This document shows positions 1-9,933 of a stretch of 64,000 bases of DNA, one piece after another (position 1 is the first letter of the stretch; each line of letters opens with the position of its first letter). The DNA is from Prevotella aurantiaca JCM 15754 (lineage in GTDB: Bacteria > Bacteroidota > Bacteroidia > Bacteroidales > Bacteroidaceae). The stretch is taken from positions 62,001-126,000 of the forward strand of contig NZ_BAKF01000002.1 in assembly GCF_000614025.1 (NCBI RefSeq), written 5' to 3'. The position numbers were made by a program, and so were the translations under genes. The notes beneath the pieces were generated by a model. That model was not told the DNA's origin, searched no databases, and was given only the letters and a program-made list of their open reading frames with translations.

Positions 1-169
1 AAGAATCTGTATTTTTAATCAAAAATGTAATTCTACTATAGGAGAATAATAGTTTTCATTCCATTTTATATCTATATCTTTAATTCTGAAAAACTTATAG
101 GAAAAGTAAAATAGGTTGGTGCTGTGTTTGGTTTTTGTCTGATTATTCTTCATTTCAATCAATATGACC

Positions 170-177
170 TATCTTTG
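170..177 (+). promoter_or_regulatory. -7 box TATCTTTG for the YjdF-like gene
   Basis: TATCTTTG matches the Bacteroidota -7 consensus TAnnTTTG and lies 65 bp before the start codon at 243. No clear TTG is seen at the -33 spacing. Bases 1-169 hold no gene or other feature that I can support. Confidence 0.55.
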
Positions 178-242
178 CAGGAAAAATTGCAATTATAAGG
201 TTGTGAACGAAAGAGCAAAAAAAGAATTAAAGAATTGAGATT

Positions 243-869
243 ATGATAGATAAAACAAAGCTTGCACTTACTTTAATTTTAGTGATTTTAGCGATAATAA
301 CATGCATCAATCCTATTTATCCAGATGAGCAACTACTGCAACATATTGGCACTGTGCTGTTGTTAATTCCGCTAATTACTGATGTTTTTCAGAAAAAGAT
401 GCCTATGTTGGCATTTGCAGGAATGGTATGTTTTACACTTTTACATATTATTGGCGCACGGTATATCTATTCGTATGTACCATATAAGGAAGTAGCGGTT
501 TCGCTTGGAATTGTTGGTACAGACTTTTTTCAAGATTCTCGCAATCATTACGACCGTTTGGTGCATTTTTCTTTTGGCTTATTATTGTTCCCATACTTGG
601 TATATATCTGCCGAAATTACTTTAAACAGCAGTCATCTATTTCTATTATTATGGCATGGCTGATGGTGCAAACGGGTAGCATGATATATGAAATGTTTGA
701 ATGGTTGCTTACTATTATGATGACAGCAAACGATGCAGAAAACTATAATGGGCAACAAGGAGATATTTGGGATCCACAAAAAGATATGGGTTTAGCATTG
801 TTAGGATCAACAATAATGCTTCTCTTTTATTATGTTTTTGGATGTGCGAGGAAGAGAAGAAGGGAATAA
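243..869 (+). CDS. YjdF-like DUF2238 integral membrane protein
   Basis: 208-residue polytopic membrane protein of the DUF2238/YjdF family, whose role is unknown. Hydrophobic helices lie near residues 7-25, 32-45, 55-75, 105-125, 135-158 and 183-200. Family motifs visible are NHYDRLVHFSFG near residue 100, YEMFEWL near 149, and GDIWDPQKDM near 175. The C-terminus is basic (RKRRRE), consistent with a cytoplasmic tail. The ATG at 243 lies 65 bp after a TATCTTTG promoter box. The gene stands alone and converges on rsmD. Family assignment is confident; function is not known. Confidence 0.8.
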   Translation: MIDKTKLALTLILVILAIITCINPIYPDEQLLQHIGTVLLLIPLITDVFQKKMPMLAFAGMVCFTLLHIIGARYIYSYVPYKEVAVSLGIVGTDFFQDSRNHYDRLVHFSFGLLLFPYLVYICRNYFKQQSSISIIMAWLMVQTGSMIYEMFEWLLTIMMTANDAENYNGQQGDIWDPQKDMGLALLGSTIMLLFYYVFGCARKRRRE

Positions 870-900
870 TGAGTAAAAAACAAAGGGAATTCGGCTGTGT

Positions 901-1431
901 TTACTTAAATATAGAGAAGTTTACACTGCCATAGGTGCGGTGCTCTTTAAAGTGTGGATTTGCTGAAAAATCGTTCTGTTTGCCGTGTTCAAAGACAAAT
1001 ATACCATCGTCAGTAAGTAGTTCTTGCTCGAAAATTAGGTTGGGAATGGTTTCGAGTTCGGGTAAAGCATAGGGAGGGTCGGCAAAAATAAGGTCGAATT
1101 TTTGACGGCAAGACTTAAGGAAACGGAAAACATCGCCACGAATAAGGATATTATTTTCAACCTTTATTTTCTTCGTACAATCGGCTATGAATCGTGCATG
1201 ATCGCGGTCTTTTTCTACGCTTATCACTTCTTTACAGCCTCTGGAAATTAGTTCTAAGCTGATGCTTCCAGTGCCAGCAAATAAGTCGAGCGCTGTAATA
1301 TCTTCGAAATCGATATATCCGTTTAGCACGTTAAAGATGTTTTCTTTGGCAAAATCGGTAGTTGGACGTGCCTTAAAAGTACGTGGTATATCGAAGTGTC
1401 TGCCTTTAAACTGTCCTGTTATGATGCGCAT
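901..1431 (-). CDS. rsmD: 16S rRNA (guanine(966)-N2)-methyltransferase RsmD
   Basis: Cytosolic SAM-dependent methyltransferase that modifies G966 of 16S rRNA in the 30S subunit (family knowledge). The 176-residue protein has the expected N-terminus (MRIITGQFKGR), the SAM-binding motif LDLFAGTGS at residues 49-57, an acidic motif after strand 2 (SVEKD near 71) and the catalytic DPPY at 118-121. Length is normal for RsmD. It lies 23 bp downstream of the DUF3822 gene on the same strand, a pairing common in Bacteroidales, so the two are probably co-transcribed. Confidence 0.93.
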   Translation of the reverse strand: MRIITGQFKGRHFDIPRTFKARPTTDFAKENIFNVLNGYIDFEDITALDLFAGTGSISLELISRGCKEVISVEKDRDHARFIADCTKKIKVENNILIRGDVFRFLKSCRQKFDLIFADPPYALPELETIPNLIFEQELLTDDGIFVFEHGKQNDFSANPHFKEHRTYGSVNFSIFK

Positions 1432-1454
1432 AGCCTAATTCTTATCGTTTCTTT

Positions 1455-2267
1455 TTAATCTAAATACAACGCTTTTAGGTCGTATGGAATATCATTTCGC
1501 TTTGCCATCGCCGCGTTATGGAAGTCGGTTTCTATGTTCAAAATATAGTTTCGACTGATGAATTGCTGTAGTTCACTGCGCAATTCTTCTCGGTTGGGCA
1601 CATTTCCGACCATATACAATTCGTTATCGCTGCGGTCCATACCCATCAGTTTCCATACATAAAGCAGATAATAGAGTATATCGCTCGTGTTTATTGCTTC
1701 GTACGAGTTACTAAATTCAAATCTGTTACGCTGAAATCGCATTACTTCCATGCGCTTATCGTGGAAGAAAACGAAGAGTTTTTGGCGTGTCCCTGTAAAC
1801 GCTCGCCTATATAAATGCAACCATACAGATTGCATTAAAGGTTGTAAACGTATATCATCGAAATGGTCATCAACCACCATTTTCAAATCTTTGTTTACTG
1901 CAAACACTGCCACAGCGTTTAATTCGGGCAGCACACTCGTTACTATGTCTTCGCTACGTTGCCATTTAAAGGTGTGTTTATAAAGCGATTCCACGTCTTG
2001 TTCCCTATATTCGTCTAACGGAACAAGCATAGTGGGCGTGTCTACGACTAATAAAACGCGCTTATAACCACTCTGTAGAAGTTCCGACTTCTTGAAAGCT
2101 TCTCGCAAATTGGCTGCTATGGCCATACTATTATTTAGTTCGTAAGGCTCAAACACGATGTTATCGTCGGCTTGTGGGTCGCCAACTGCAAACAACATGT
2201 TACCTTCTCCAATGCGAATGGTAAGGCGTATGCGCTTATCGGATGTGTTATTATCTATCTGAACCAT
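1455..2267 (-). CDS. DUF3822 family protein
   Basis: 270-residue cytosolic protein with no signal peptide. It resembles the DUF3822 family, found in Bacteroidota next to rsmD. The fold appears ASKHA-like with alternating strands (for example KRVLLVVDTPTMLVPLDEY near residues 69-87, then LNAVAVFAVNKDLK), but I see no complete catalytic motif. It is followed directly by rsmD on the same strand, so a link to RNA modification or to rsmD expression is possible by context only. Function unknown. Confidence 0.8.
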   Translation of the reverse strand: MVQIDNNTSDKRIRLTIRIGEGNMLFAVGDPQADDNIVFEPYELNNSMAIAANLREAFKKSELLQSGYKRVLLVVDTPTMLVPLDEYREQDVESLYKHTFKWQRSEDIVTSVLPELNAVAVFAVNKDLKMVVDDHFDDIRLQPLMQSVWLHLYRRAFTGTRQKLFVFFHDKRMEVMRFQRNRFEFSNSYEAINTSDILYYLLYVWKLMGMDRSDNELYMVGNVPNREELRSELQQFISRNYILNIETDFHNAAMAKRNDIPYDLKALYLD

Positions 2268-2452
2268 TGTCTATTACTGCTGCAAACTTACACATTTTTT
2301 TTCGATTATTCTGCCTTTCGCATTACAAATGTTGCATATAGCCGTTGCGGGATAGACTTTTTTACAGTCTTATAGTAGGCTTTTCATTCAGCGATGAAGT
2401 TGTTTTGCAAGCATTTTACGATACAAAAGTAAGGCGACCCAATAAAAATCGC

Positions 2453-2460
2453 TAACTTTG
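2453..2460 (+). promoter_or_regulatory. -7 box TAACTTTG for the helicase/SprT operon
   Basis: TAACTTTG fits TAnnTTTG and lies 27 bp before the helicase ATG at 2488. It is the likely promoter of the helicase-SprT pair. Confidence 0.6.
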
Positions 2461-2487
2461 CACGGCAAGAAATAAGTGCATTAAGGA

Positions 2488-3908
2488 ATGATACAAGACG
2501 AATTGGTTTACCAAATATTGCAAGATTTCGGCTTTGAGCCTACGCAAGATCAGCGAAAAGCCTTGCAAACTTTTGCTCGTTTTATGACCGACAGAAGCGA
2601 AAATGCGGTCATGATACTACGCGGAAGTGCAGGAACGGGCAAGACTTCGCTTGCTGGAGCCATTGTAAAAGCGGTTATCCGATTGCGTTTTAAGGTTTCG
2701 TTATTAGCTCCTACGGGAAGAGCGGCAAAGGTTTTCTCGCTTAATGCAGGCTTATCTGCCTCTACTATTCACCGAAAAATATATCGAGAAAAAGCCTTTA
2801 ATGGTGCCGATGGTCAATTTTCTCTGAACAATAATATGTTTCGCGACATGCTTTTTATGGTAGATGAGGCTTCAATGATTAGTCTTTCGCAAAGCAATAC
2901 CACCTTTGGCAGCGGCAGATTGCTCGATGATTTGGTGCAATATGTTTACAGTAGTGGTGCAAACTGCCGTCTTTTGCTCATCGGCGATAAGGCTCAGCTG
3001 CCTCCAATAGGCGAAGAAGAAAGTCCAGCACTGCGTTCTGACGTCTTAAAATCTTATGGATTGGAAGTTTACGAATGCGATTTGAACGAGGTTTTGCGCC
3101 AAAGTCAACATTCAGGAATACTATGGAATGCTACTGCTATACGTGAAATGATTACCCGAAACACAGCAACCCAGCTGCCCAAAATAAAGCTAAAAGGATT
3201 TGCCGACATCTCTATTGTGCCAGGAAACGAACTAATTGAGAGTCTTGCATCGAGTTATTCAGTAGTAGGAATAGATGAAACAATGGTCATAACACGTTCT
3301 AACAAACGTGCAAACATCTTCAATCAAGGCATTCGCAATACTATTTTGGGTCGTGAAGAAGAGCTTACAACGGGCGATTTGGTGATGGTTGTAAAGAACA
3401 AATACTTAGAAAAGGATCGCAGCACCGATATTTCGTTTATTGCAAATGGCGATCATGCGGTGATACGTCGTGTGCGTAACATTCGCGAACTATATGGTTT
3501 TCGTTTTGCCGACGCCTCTTTAGAATTCCCCGACTATAACAATACTGAGTTAGATACGGTTGTCGTGCTGGACACTCTTACGACGGAAGCCCCCGCATTG
3601 ACACGCGAACAGAACGACAAACTATTCCAAAGTGTTATGGAAGACTATGCTGATGTGCCCCGAAAAGCCGATCGCATGAAGCAATTACGCGAAGATGCAT
3701 ACTTCAACGCTATGCAAATAAAGTTCGGTTATGCAGTTACTTGCCACAAAGCGCAGGGTGGACAGTGGGCACATATCTATCTCGACCAGGCTATATGACC
3801 GATGAAATACTTACGCCCGACTATATTCACTGGCTGTACACAGCTTTTACGCGTGCCACCGAGCATCTTTACTTGGTAAATTGGACTCAGAAACAAACTG
3901 CAGAATAA
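2488..3908 (+). pseudogene. RecD-like ATP-dependent helicase, frameshifted near its C-terminus
   Basis: Superfamily 1 RecD/UvrD-like DNA helicase. Walker A GSAGTGKTS is at residues 46-54, the Walker B-like segment MVDEAS near 130, LLIGDKAQLPPIG (motif III) near 170, and the C-terminal VTCHKAQGGQW (motif V) near 420. The first frame stops at 3798 after DQAI. The -1 frame then continues without a break with TDEILTPDYIHWLYTAFTR (motif VI, arginine finger) to a TAA at 3906-3908. One missing base near 3790 (probably GGG read as GG) explains this. If the shift is real, the enzyme loses motif VI. If it is an error, this is an intact 473-residue helicase. Its stop overlaps the next start as TAATG. 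Confidence 0.85.
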
Positions 3909-4573
3909 TGGAAATTACGATAGCATATCTTCAAGAAGCCTTTCGAAAATATAACGAAGAGATATTCGAAAACACTCTTCCTATGCCTAATTTAAGGGTC
4001 TCTAATGCCAAGCGAAGGCTGGGTTCTATGCACTATCACATACAAAAAGCATGGGGAAAAACACGCCGCAATTTCACTATTGTGGTATCTAACTATTACG
4101 ATGTGCCACTACCGCTCATCGAAGATACCCTTATTCACGAAATGATACACTACGAAATTGCATACAAAAAACTGAAAGACACATCGGCACACGGTATATT
4201 ATTCCGCCAAAGAATGGACGAAATAAACAGCAAACACCATCGTAATATTACCATTAGCAAGCGAATGACAGAGTATGCGCCACGCAAAAGTAATTCATCA
4301 GAAACCTATTTGGTCTTAGCAATAGAAATGAACGATGGCTCATACCTGCTTAGTTCCGTTGCACGCACAATGCTGGCAGACTTAGAAAGGCAAATAAAAA
4401 GAGTGGAAAAGATAAGCAATTACGCTTGGTATATTACACAAGATGCTTACTTCCGTAACTTCCCGAAGGTGCGAACTCTTCGTGCTCGTTCAGTTTCGGC
4501 AGAGATTTTTACCAATCTAACTGCTCAAATGACATTGGTAAAAGATAAAAATGGGTGGGTTGAAACGTTGTAA
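3908..4573 (+). CDS. SprT-like zinc metalloprotease domain protein
   Basis: 221-residue protein with the SprT/Spartan zinc-protease signature HEMIH at residues 77-81 in TLIHEMIHYEI. The ATG at 3908 is chosen because it overlaps the TAA of the helicase frame (TAATG), which implies translational coupling; a start at 3881 would lie inside the helicase tail. No signal peptide is seen. SprT-like proteases elsewhere act on DNA-protein crosslinks, and coupling to a helicase fits a DNA repair role, but that is inference. The C-terminal 90 residues have no motif I recognise, and I see no four-cysteine zinc ribbon. Confidence 0.82.
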   Translation: MEITIAYLQEAFRKYNEEIFENTLPMPNLRVSNAKRRLGSMHYHIQKAWGKTRRNFTIVVSNYYDVPLPLIEDTLIHEMIHYEIAYKKLKDTSAHGILFRQRMDEINSKHHRNITISKRMTEYAPRKSNSSETYLVLAIEMNDGSYLLSSVARTMLADLERQIKRVEKISNYAWYITQDAYFRNFPKVRTLRARSVSAEIFTNLTAQMTLVKDKNGWVETL

Positions 4574-4697
4574 AAGTTGGTTTTTCCAACTTCTTTGACA
4601 GATAATCTATACAGGTTTTAAGTCTTCAATCAACATATAGCATGTTCTAAAAACTATATTATTGAGTTTTTAGAACATGTTATTTAGTGGGCATAAG

Positions 4698-6350
4698 CTA
4701 TTGGTCGCTTTTGGGAAAGAAGTATTCCTTGTTGGTTTTTATATCGAGCCAACCTTCTATACCATCTTTTTTAATATAATAAAATGACTTGGTGCGTTGC
4801 TCTAACTCATCGTACACAGGTTCCTTATCACGTGGAAAGAGTCCCACTTTGCCGTCTTTATAGAAATAAATAAGGCCATCACGGCGCATAATAATAGAAT
4901 CGTAAACTATTGGAAGCAACGTTTTGCCTTTGAGTTTCAGGACGGGATAGGTTAGGACAGCCCTTACCCAATTGTACAAACGCTTTATAGTTTTCTTGGG
5001 ATTTACACTTTCTGGCTGCTTATAATCATAGGCAATTATACCATATTTGCCTTTTCTTCCTACTCTTATCCACTCTGGGTACATTTCAATTTCACCAACA
5101 ATATCACTATTACCATCACGTTCAAACTCCTTATCTCCACTGAGGAAGGAAACAGAATCAGTAGGTTGGCAGTCTGAAAGTATATAGCTTTCACCCACTT
5201 CATCGCGTACTCCAGGACCACCAGTATATTTTTTAAACTGATAACTGCCATTTTTCTTCCTCAAACTATATTCCCAATGAGGTACTGTTCCACAGAGAGT
5301 CAATCTTAATTTGGTGGGGCTCTTTATCTTATTACCCTTTTCGTCATAGTAAAAAGGGCCGTTTTCGGTAAGCACTTCTATCGTACCGACATTGCAATTC
5401 ACTACTTCTCGTGCTGCTTTTAAAGCTCCAACATTTAGTTTTTCAAGGTAAAGGTTGTACAAATCAATGCTATTTCCGTTCTTTGCAATGATAAAACGAT
5501 CATCGTAATTTATCGAATCATAATCTAACTTCAATACTTTCTCCCCGAAACCATTCAACAATTGGAGTTTACCTTCTTCCGTTTTGTGAAGACCAAAGTA
5601 TCTTTTCGAGTAGAAGTATTGGAAGTCATAAGCCTTAGCATCAGCATATTTCCCTCCTGCATCGGCTAAACTCACAGGTTGATATGCATACTTAAGGTTT
5701 ATCAACAGGTCGCCTTTGGTAGTTGAAAGCAGTGTATATTCAAAACCACGGGCATGGAACAGCAAAACATTTTTGCCACCTTTTAATTCCAATACAAGTG
5801 GTAAGAGGTGATTAGAGCGGTATGCATGCCAAGTTTTAACAGAGTCTGGAACAACAAAAGACTTTATACATCTCTCATAAATGCCCTCTACTTTTTCGTA
5901 ATACAATTCTTGTACCACAGCAAGGTCGCTTCTTAAGAATTTCAGAACATACTGAGAGGAAGTTTTGTCGCGTTTCCATTCGCCACCTTCCTCTATGTCA
6001 AAGGTCTTCCCAATATAGTCTTTAAGAGAAAGAGAACGGAGGTTTTCAACATCAAAAATATAATCATCGTTCTTCTCCATTTCGCTTCTACTTACTGTAT
6101 CAACTTCAGAACGCATATTCCAGCCTATCAAATACATATCAGAAGACCCATATAAGCGGTCGTTATTTCGACTTGTGGTTAATCTTTTTAGTATATACCT
6201 GCCGTCATTTAGCTTCGTATAGATGCTTAGATCATAACCTCCTTCGCTATAACCGATGGCATCTGCTTCGGGCAAAGAGAATCGTTGCTGGGCAGAGATA
6301 CTTGCTGCAGCACAGCAATAGAGGAATAAAAGAAAAATAGTTCTTTTCAT
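4698..6350 (-). CDS. Secreted hypothetical protein with WG-like beta repeats
   Basis: 550 residues with an N-terminal signal peptide (MKRTIFLLFLYCCAAASISA, cleavage before QQ near residue 20), so exported. The body has degenerate repeats of the WG type: GKYGIIAYDYKQ, DGKVGLFPRDKE and the terminal GIEGWLDIKTNKEY, plus GLIYFYKDGK and GPFYYDEKGNKI. These predict a beta-rich repeat protein in the periplasm or on the surface. No enzymatic motif is seen. A TATCTTTG box lies 20 bp upstream of the start. It is not in an obvious operon. Function unknown. Confidence 0.7.
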   Translation of the reverse strand: MKRTIFLLFLYCCAAASISAQQRFSLPEADAIGYSEGGYDLSIYTKLNDGRYILKRLTTSRNNDRLYGSSDMYLIGWNMRSEVDTVSRSEMEKNDDYIFDVENLRSLSLKDYIGKTFDIEEGGEWKRDKTSSQYVLKFLRSDLAVVQELYYEKVEGIYERCIKSFVVPDSVKTWHAYRSNHLLPLVLELKGGKNVLLFHARGFEYTLLSTTKGDLLINLKYAYQPVSLADAGGKYADAKAYDFQYFYSKRYFGLHKTEEGKLQLLNGFGEKVLKLDYDSINYDDRFIIAKNGNSIDLYNLYLEKLNVGALKAAREVVNCNVGTIEVLTENGPFYYDEKGNKIKSPTKLRLTLCGTVPHWEYSLRKKNGSYQFKKYTGGPGVRDEVGESYILSDCQPTDSVSFLSGDKEFERDGNSDIVGEIEMYPEWIRVGRKGKYGIIAYDYKQPESVNPKKTIKRLYNWVRAVLTYPVLKLKGKTLLPIVYDSIIMRRDGLIYFYKDGKVGLFPRDKEPVYDELEQRTKSFYYIKKDGIEGWLDIKTNKEYFFPKSDQ

Positions 6351-6370
6351 AAATTGATATATTTTAAAGA

Positions 6371-6378
6371 CAAAGATA
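6371..6378 (-). promoter_or_regulatory. -7 box TATCTTTG (minus strand)
   Basis: CAAAGATA on the plus strand reads TATCTTTG on the minus strand, about 20 bp before the start codon of the WG-like gene at 6350. No TTG at -33 is evident. Confidence 0.5.
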
Positions 6379-6544
6379 GTAGTTTTAAAAGAAAAATATG
6401 ACCTATTTAAGAAACTTTAAAACTACAAGACAAAATGTATTAAAGTCTGAAGATAGAACTAAAAAGAAACAAAAAATACGTCGAAAGAACACTAAAAAAG
6501 TCTATATTTCATGTAAAATAAGAGGGAAAACAATGCCGCAAAAC

Positions 6545-6730
6545 TGTAAAGATTTCGACAAATAATTATTATCGCGTAACCACCTTACTATCAACGTATT
6601 ACAATACCCATTGTTTTGCATTCTAAAAGAGCCTGTTTTGCGCGACAAAACAGGCTCTTTTGCAGCGTAAAACAGGCACTATTACAAAGCAATAATGGAT
6701 ATTTGATTTTATAACGGAATTTTCTTTACA
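6545..6730 (+). repeat. 186-bp intergenic repeat, copy 1 (MITE-like)
   Basis: Begins TGTAAAGATT and ends TCTTTACA, forming short terminal inverted repeats. The core at about 6625-6660 is a perfect 16-bp hairpin (AAAAGAGCCTGTTTTG, loop CGCGA, complementary arm), followed by a further half-unit AAAACAGGCACTATT. The same ends and core occur at 14666, 28860 (inverted) and 36242, all 186 or 187 bp. No coding potential. It lies in the 636-bp gap between the WG-like gene and the C1 peptidase gene, with nothing else recognisable except promoter sequence. Confidence 0.85.
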
Positions 6731-6986
6731 AAGTTGTAACAATTTCTGTACCCTGCAACATAACTAATGTGGGTACGTAATGCAATGTATAACATAACAT
6801 CGTATAGTCCCATCAAGAGAATAATAAATATAACCACTCAGCGTACAATAGCAACTTTTGATAAACCTTTTTAAAAAGAATGAGCCTCTACTCGATAGTT
6901 CGAGCAGGGGCTCCATGATTGAATTTGAAGTCAAATCAGGGCATATAGTGGTTTAAATGCCCTTCCCTATAAGCTATAGGGTTATC

Positions 6987-8390
6987 TTAATTGTCCTCTT
7001 GGAACAATGGATCATCAGGTGTAAGCATGATTGGCTTTTGGTCGTAAGCCTTCAATATGTTTTCTGGAACATACTTCTTGTCTATCACAAGACGGAAAGT
7101 GTACTCGTTGAACCATGGGTTTGTCATTATCAAATAACCATTGTGGCCGTTTGTTGGACCCCAACTATTCTCTACCATCCACTTAATTGGCTTTCCGTTT
7201 GCATCGAGATCTACAGCTGTAAGTGTCATAGCGTGAGTAGAACCGCTATCGAATGTAGAAATACGTTCAGCCTTATTCATTGGGAACGATGTACCAAAGA
7301 GTGTACCATAGTCGTAGTTATCCAAGTCCAAGAAGCCACGTTTGCGGTCTAACTGCTTGCCTACGTCATAGCTAGTATACATCTTTGTATTGTCTTTTAA
7401 AGAAGCAATAGACATCTTTGCAATGTCTTCCATAGGAAGATTGATGTACTTCCAGTTGTGTCCATCGTATGTATGGCGGTCGTATTCCACTTCGTAAGTC
7501 TTGTAATACTCACGGCGTGGGTCGTTCATTACCATAATAAAGGTACCATTAAGCTTATTTCCCATCACTTCATCGCGGAACGATTGTGGTGTATAAGTCT
7601 TTGATTGGCCAACGCTATTGCCGTTCTTATCCTTGAAAGCATACTCGAAAGTCTTCACAGGCTCGCCCAATGAGAGGGTAAGAATGCGATAGATGTCGCC
7701 CAACATTTCTGTTTTGCGCGCCTTAATAGCTGCTGCCGACTTCTTATTAGCTACCATCTTACGAAGTTCCAAGCCAAATTCGCGGAGCTTAGAAGAAATG
7801 ATTGACGCCATACGAGAGGTGTTTTCAGCTGAATAACTCTCTGGCATTGCTTCCATAGGAACCAGTCCGTACTTATCAACGAGGTCAGAAACGCCACAGA
7901 AAGTACCACCATCGCTTATCGGATGCTTAAAGAAGAACTGCACAGTAGGGTCTTCTATTGGCTTATTAGCATTATCGATAACACCTTGAAGCATAAGGTT
8001 AGCCTTTTCCAACTGGTCGTGGAAGCTCAAATAAACGTGTGAGAACTCTACTCGAAGCGTGTCTTTGTGCTTGCGAGCAAAGTTAGAACGCAACACATTT
8101 AAACCAGTAAAGAGCCAACATCTGCCCGAACTCTTTTGGTCGTGAATGTTCTGTTTGGTTGTCTCAACGCTGAAATGAGAATTAACTTTTCCCGCTTTCT
8201 TGAAGTTACGGGCAAGGTCATCGATTGAATTTGTCGCAATAGCGTTCGCAAGAGCACGATTAGCAGAAGACGAATTGCCCGCTGTTATCTTCTCCATCAT
8301 TTGCTTATCAATCCCTCCAGCCTTTGTCTGTGCTTGCATTGAAAGCGAAAAGCTAATCAAACCACAGACCATTAAAGTCGTTTTGTTCAT
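6987..8390 (-). CDS. Exported C1B-family aminopeptidase (PepC/bleomycin hydrolase-like)
   Basis: 467-residue papain-fold cysteine peptidase of the bleomycin hydrolase/PepC family. It has the signal peptide MNKTTLMVCGLISFSLSMQAQ (residues 1-21), unlike cytosolic PepC. Catalytic residues visible are Cys91 in SSGRCWLFTG, His in GSTHAMTLTAVD near residue 388, and Asn in VENSWGPTNG near 410. It probably trims peptides in the periplasm or outside the cell, in keeping with an asaccharolytic oral organism (inference). It has its own promoter (TATCTTTG at 8507-8514, TTG 20 bp further upstream). Length is normal for the family. Confidence 0.9.
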   Translation of the reverse strand: MNKTTLMVCGLISFSLSMQAQTKAGGIDKQMMEKITAGNSSSANRALANAIATNSIDDLARNFKKAGKVNSHFSVETTKQNIHDQKSSGRCWLFTGLNVLRSNFARKHKDTLRVEFSHVYLSFHDQLEKANLMLQGVIDNANKPIEDPTVQFFFKHPISDGGTFCGVSDLVDKYGLVPMEAMPESYSAENTSRMASIISSKLREFGLELRKMVANKKSAAAIKARKTEMLGDIYRILTLSLGEPVKTFEYAFKDKNGNSVGQSKTYTPQSFRDEVMGNKLNGTFIMVMNDPRREYYKTYEVEYDRHTYDGHNWKYINLPMEDIAKMSIASLKDNTKMYTSYDVGKQLDRKRGFLDLDNYDYGTLFGTSFPMNKAERISTFDSGSTHAMTLTAVDLDANGKPIKWMVENSWGPTNGHNGYLIMTNPWFNEYTFRLVIDKKYVPENILKAYDQKPIMLTPDDPLFQEDN

Positions 8391-8506
8391 AGAATTTGTT
8401 TGTAACTTTATAGATTATTTCTGTATTTATAGTATCTTGATAGTTGCGTTACTTGCCGTTATCCATGCCCAAAATGCAGAGATAGCCATACGACAAGACG
8501 ACTTTG

Positions 8507-8537
8507 CAAAGATAAATAAAAAACTTTAATTCCACAA
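8507..8537 (-). promoter_or_regulatory. Promoter of the C1 peptidase gene
   Basis: On the minus strand TTG (8535-8537), a 20-bp spacer and TATCTTTG (8507-8514) match the Bacteroidota -33/-7 arrangement. The box lies about 115 bp before the start at 8390. Confidence 0.6.
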
Positions 8538-8676
8538 CTTTATATATAACAATAGCTAAAGTATGTAAAGTAGGACAAGCATTTATGGGCCGCGAACAAC
8601 GTTTTTTCATACTTTCATCTTGGTATTTCTATTGAAAAGGGTTACCTTTGCACTTATAATATCACACTTTTACGCA

Positions 8677-9830
8677 ATGAAAAATATATTTAAGACGTTA
8701 GTTGCAGGCGCATTTCTTATTGGATTAACAGCGTTTATGAGTAGTTGTGGTGGCGAAAAGTTTCATGTTGAAGGAGCAATCAGTAATGCTAAGGACTCCA
8801 TTCTATACTTTGAGCACAACAGTTTGACTGGTTTTACCACCATAGACTCTGTGAAACTCGACGATAAAGGTGCATTCTCGTTTGCAAGCGACAAGGTAAA
8901 TAACCCTGAATTTTATCGTTTGCGCATTGCAGGACAGATTATTAACGTTGCAATAGACTCTATGGAAACGGTTAAGATAACCGCAACGTATCCGCAAATG
9001 GCTACCGATTACAATGTTAATGGGTCGTACGAGAACGAAAAAATAAAGGAGTTGGCATTGAAACAGATTAACTTGCAGACTCAGTGTCAGGCATTATACG
9101 ACCAACAACCACAGGTTGCTGACTCGCTTGTAGAGGTTCTTGTGCAAGCATACAAGAAAGATGTGTCGCACAATTATATATTTAAAGAGCCTATGAAGGC
9201 TTATAGCTACTTCGCACTCTTCCAATATATTGTTGTAAATAACGAGGCGCGACTCATCTTTAACCCTGCTATTGACGCAAAAGATAATAAGGTTTTCGGT
9301 GCAGTAGCTACAAGTTGGGACGCTTTCTACCTAATTCAGAACGTGGGAAGAACTTGCACAACATTACAATTAAGGGTATGCAAGACGACCGAATAACTAC
9401 GGCTTACAAACGACCAGTAGAGATTAAAGCTGAAGAAACGGGAGTTATAGACTTGCCTTTGCGCGACAATAAAGGCAATATGCGCCATCTTACTGACTTA
9501 AAAGGAAAGGTTGTATTGCTTAACTTCCATGCTTTCTCAATTCAAGAATCTCCAGAATATATTATGAAAATGCGTGCATTGTACGATAAATACCACGAAA
9601 GGGGCTTGGAAATATACATGGTTTCGCTCGATGAAAACGAACATTTCTGGAAAGAAAGCGTAGCAAGTTTGCCATGGATTAACGTCTTTGACAATATAGG
9701 AATTAGCCAAGCGTACACCAGTACTGCCACTACAACACCTATTATCTACCTTATCGACCGCAGCAACACTGTTGTAAAGAACCCTTCACAGATAAAAAAT
9801 CTTCCGCAAGAGATAGAGGCTTTGTTGTAA
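8677..9830 (+). pseudogene. TlpA-like lipoprotein with DUF4369 domain, frameshifted
   Basis: ATG at 8677 gives a lipoprotein signal (MKNIFKTLVAGAFLIG, lipobox SSC), then a DUF4369-like beta domain (FHVEGAISNAKDSILYFEH), then a thioredoxin/AhpC-like domain (DLKGKVVLLNFHAFSI). The first frame runs off after SWDAFY near 9330. The -1 frame resumes PNSERGKNLHNI to 9830, so one base is missing (TACCCT read as TACCT). The position of the usual CxxC is FHAFSIQES, with no cysteine, so even the restored protein should not act as a thiol oxidoreductase. It is probably attached to a periplasm-facing membrane. It stands alone and converges on yfcE. Confidence 0.78.
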
Positions 9831-9856
9831 AACAGACTTATATAACATAACAAACG

Positions 9857-9897
9857 GCGAGCCGCTGTTCCTATATTATGGAGGAACAGCGGCTCGC
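9857..9897. terminator. Bidirectional hairpin terminator
   Basis: Perfect 15-bp stem (GCGAGCCGCTGTTCC and its complement) with an 11-nt loop, lying between the convergent TlpA-like and yfcE genes. The T-tract is weak on both sides. Confidence 0.75.
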
Positions 9898-9933
9898 TTC
9901 GTATTCATTATGACCACAATAAAAAAGGTTTCG

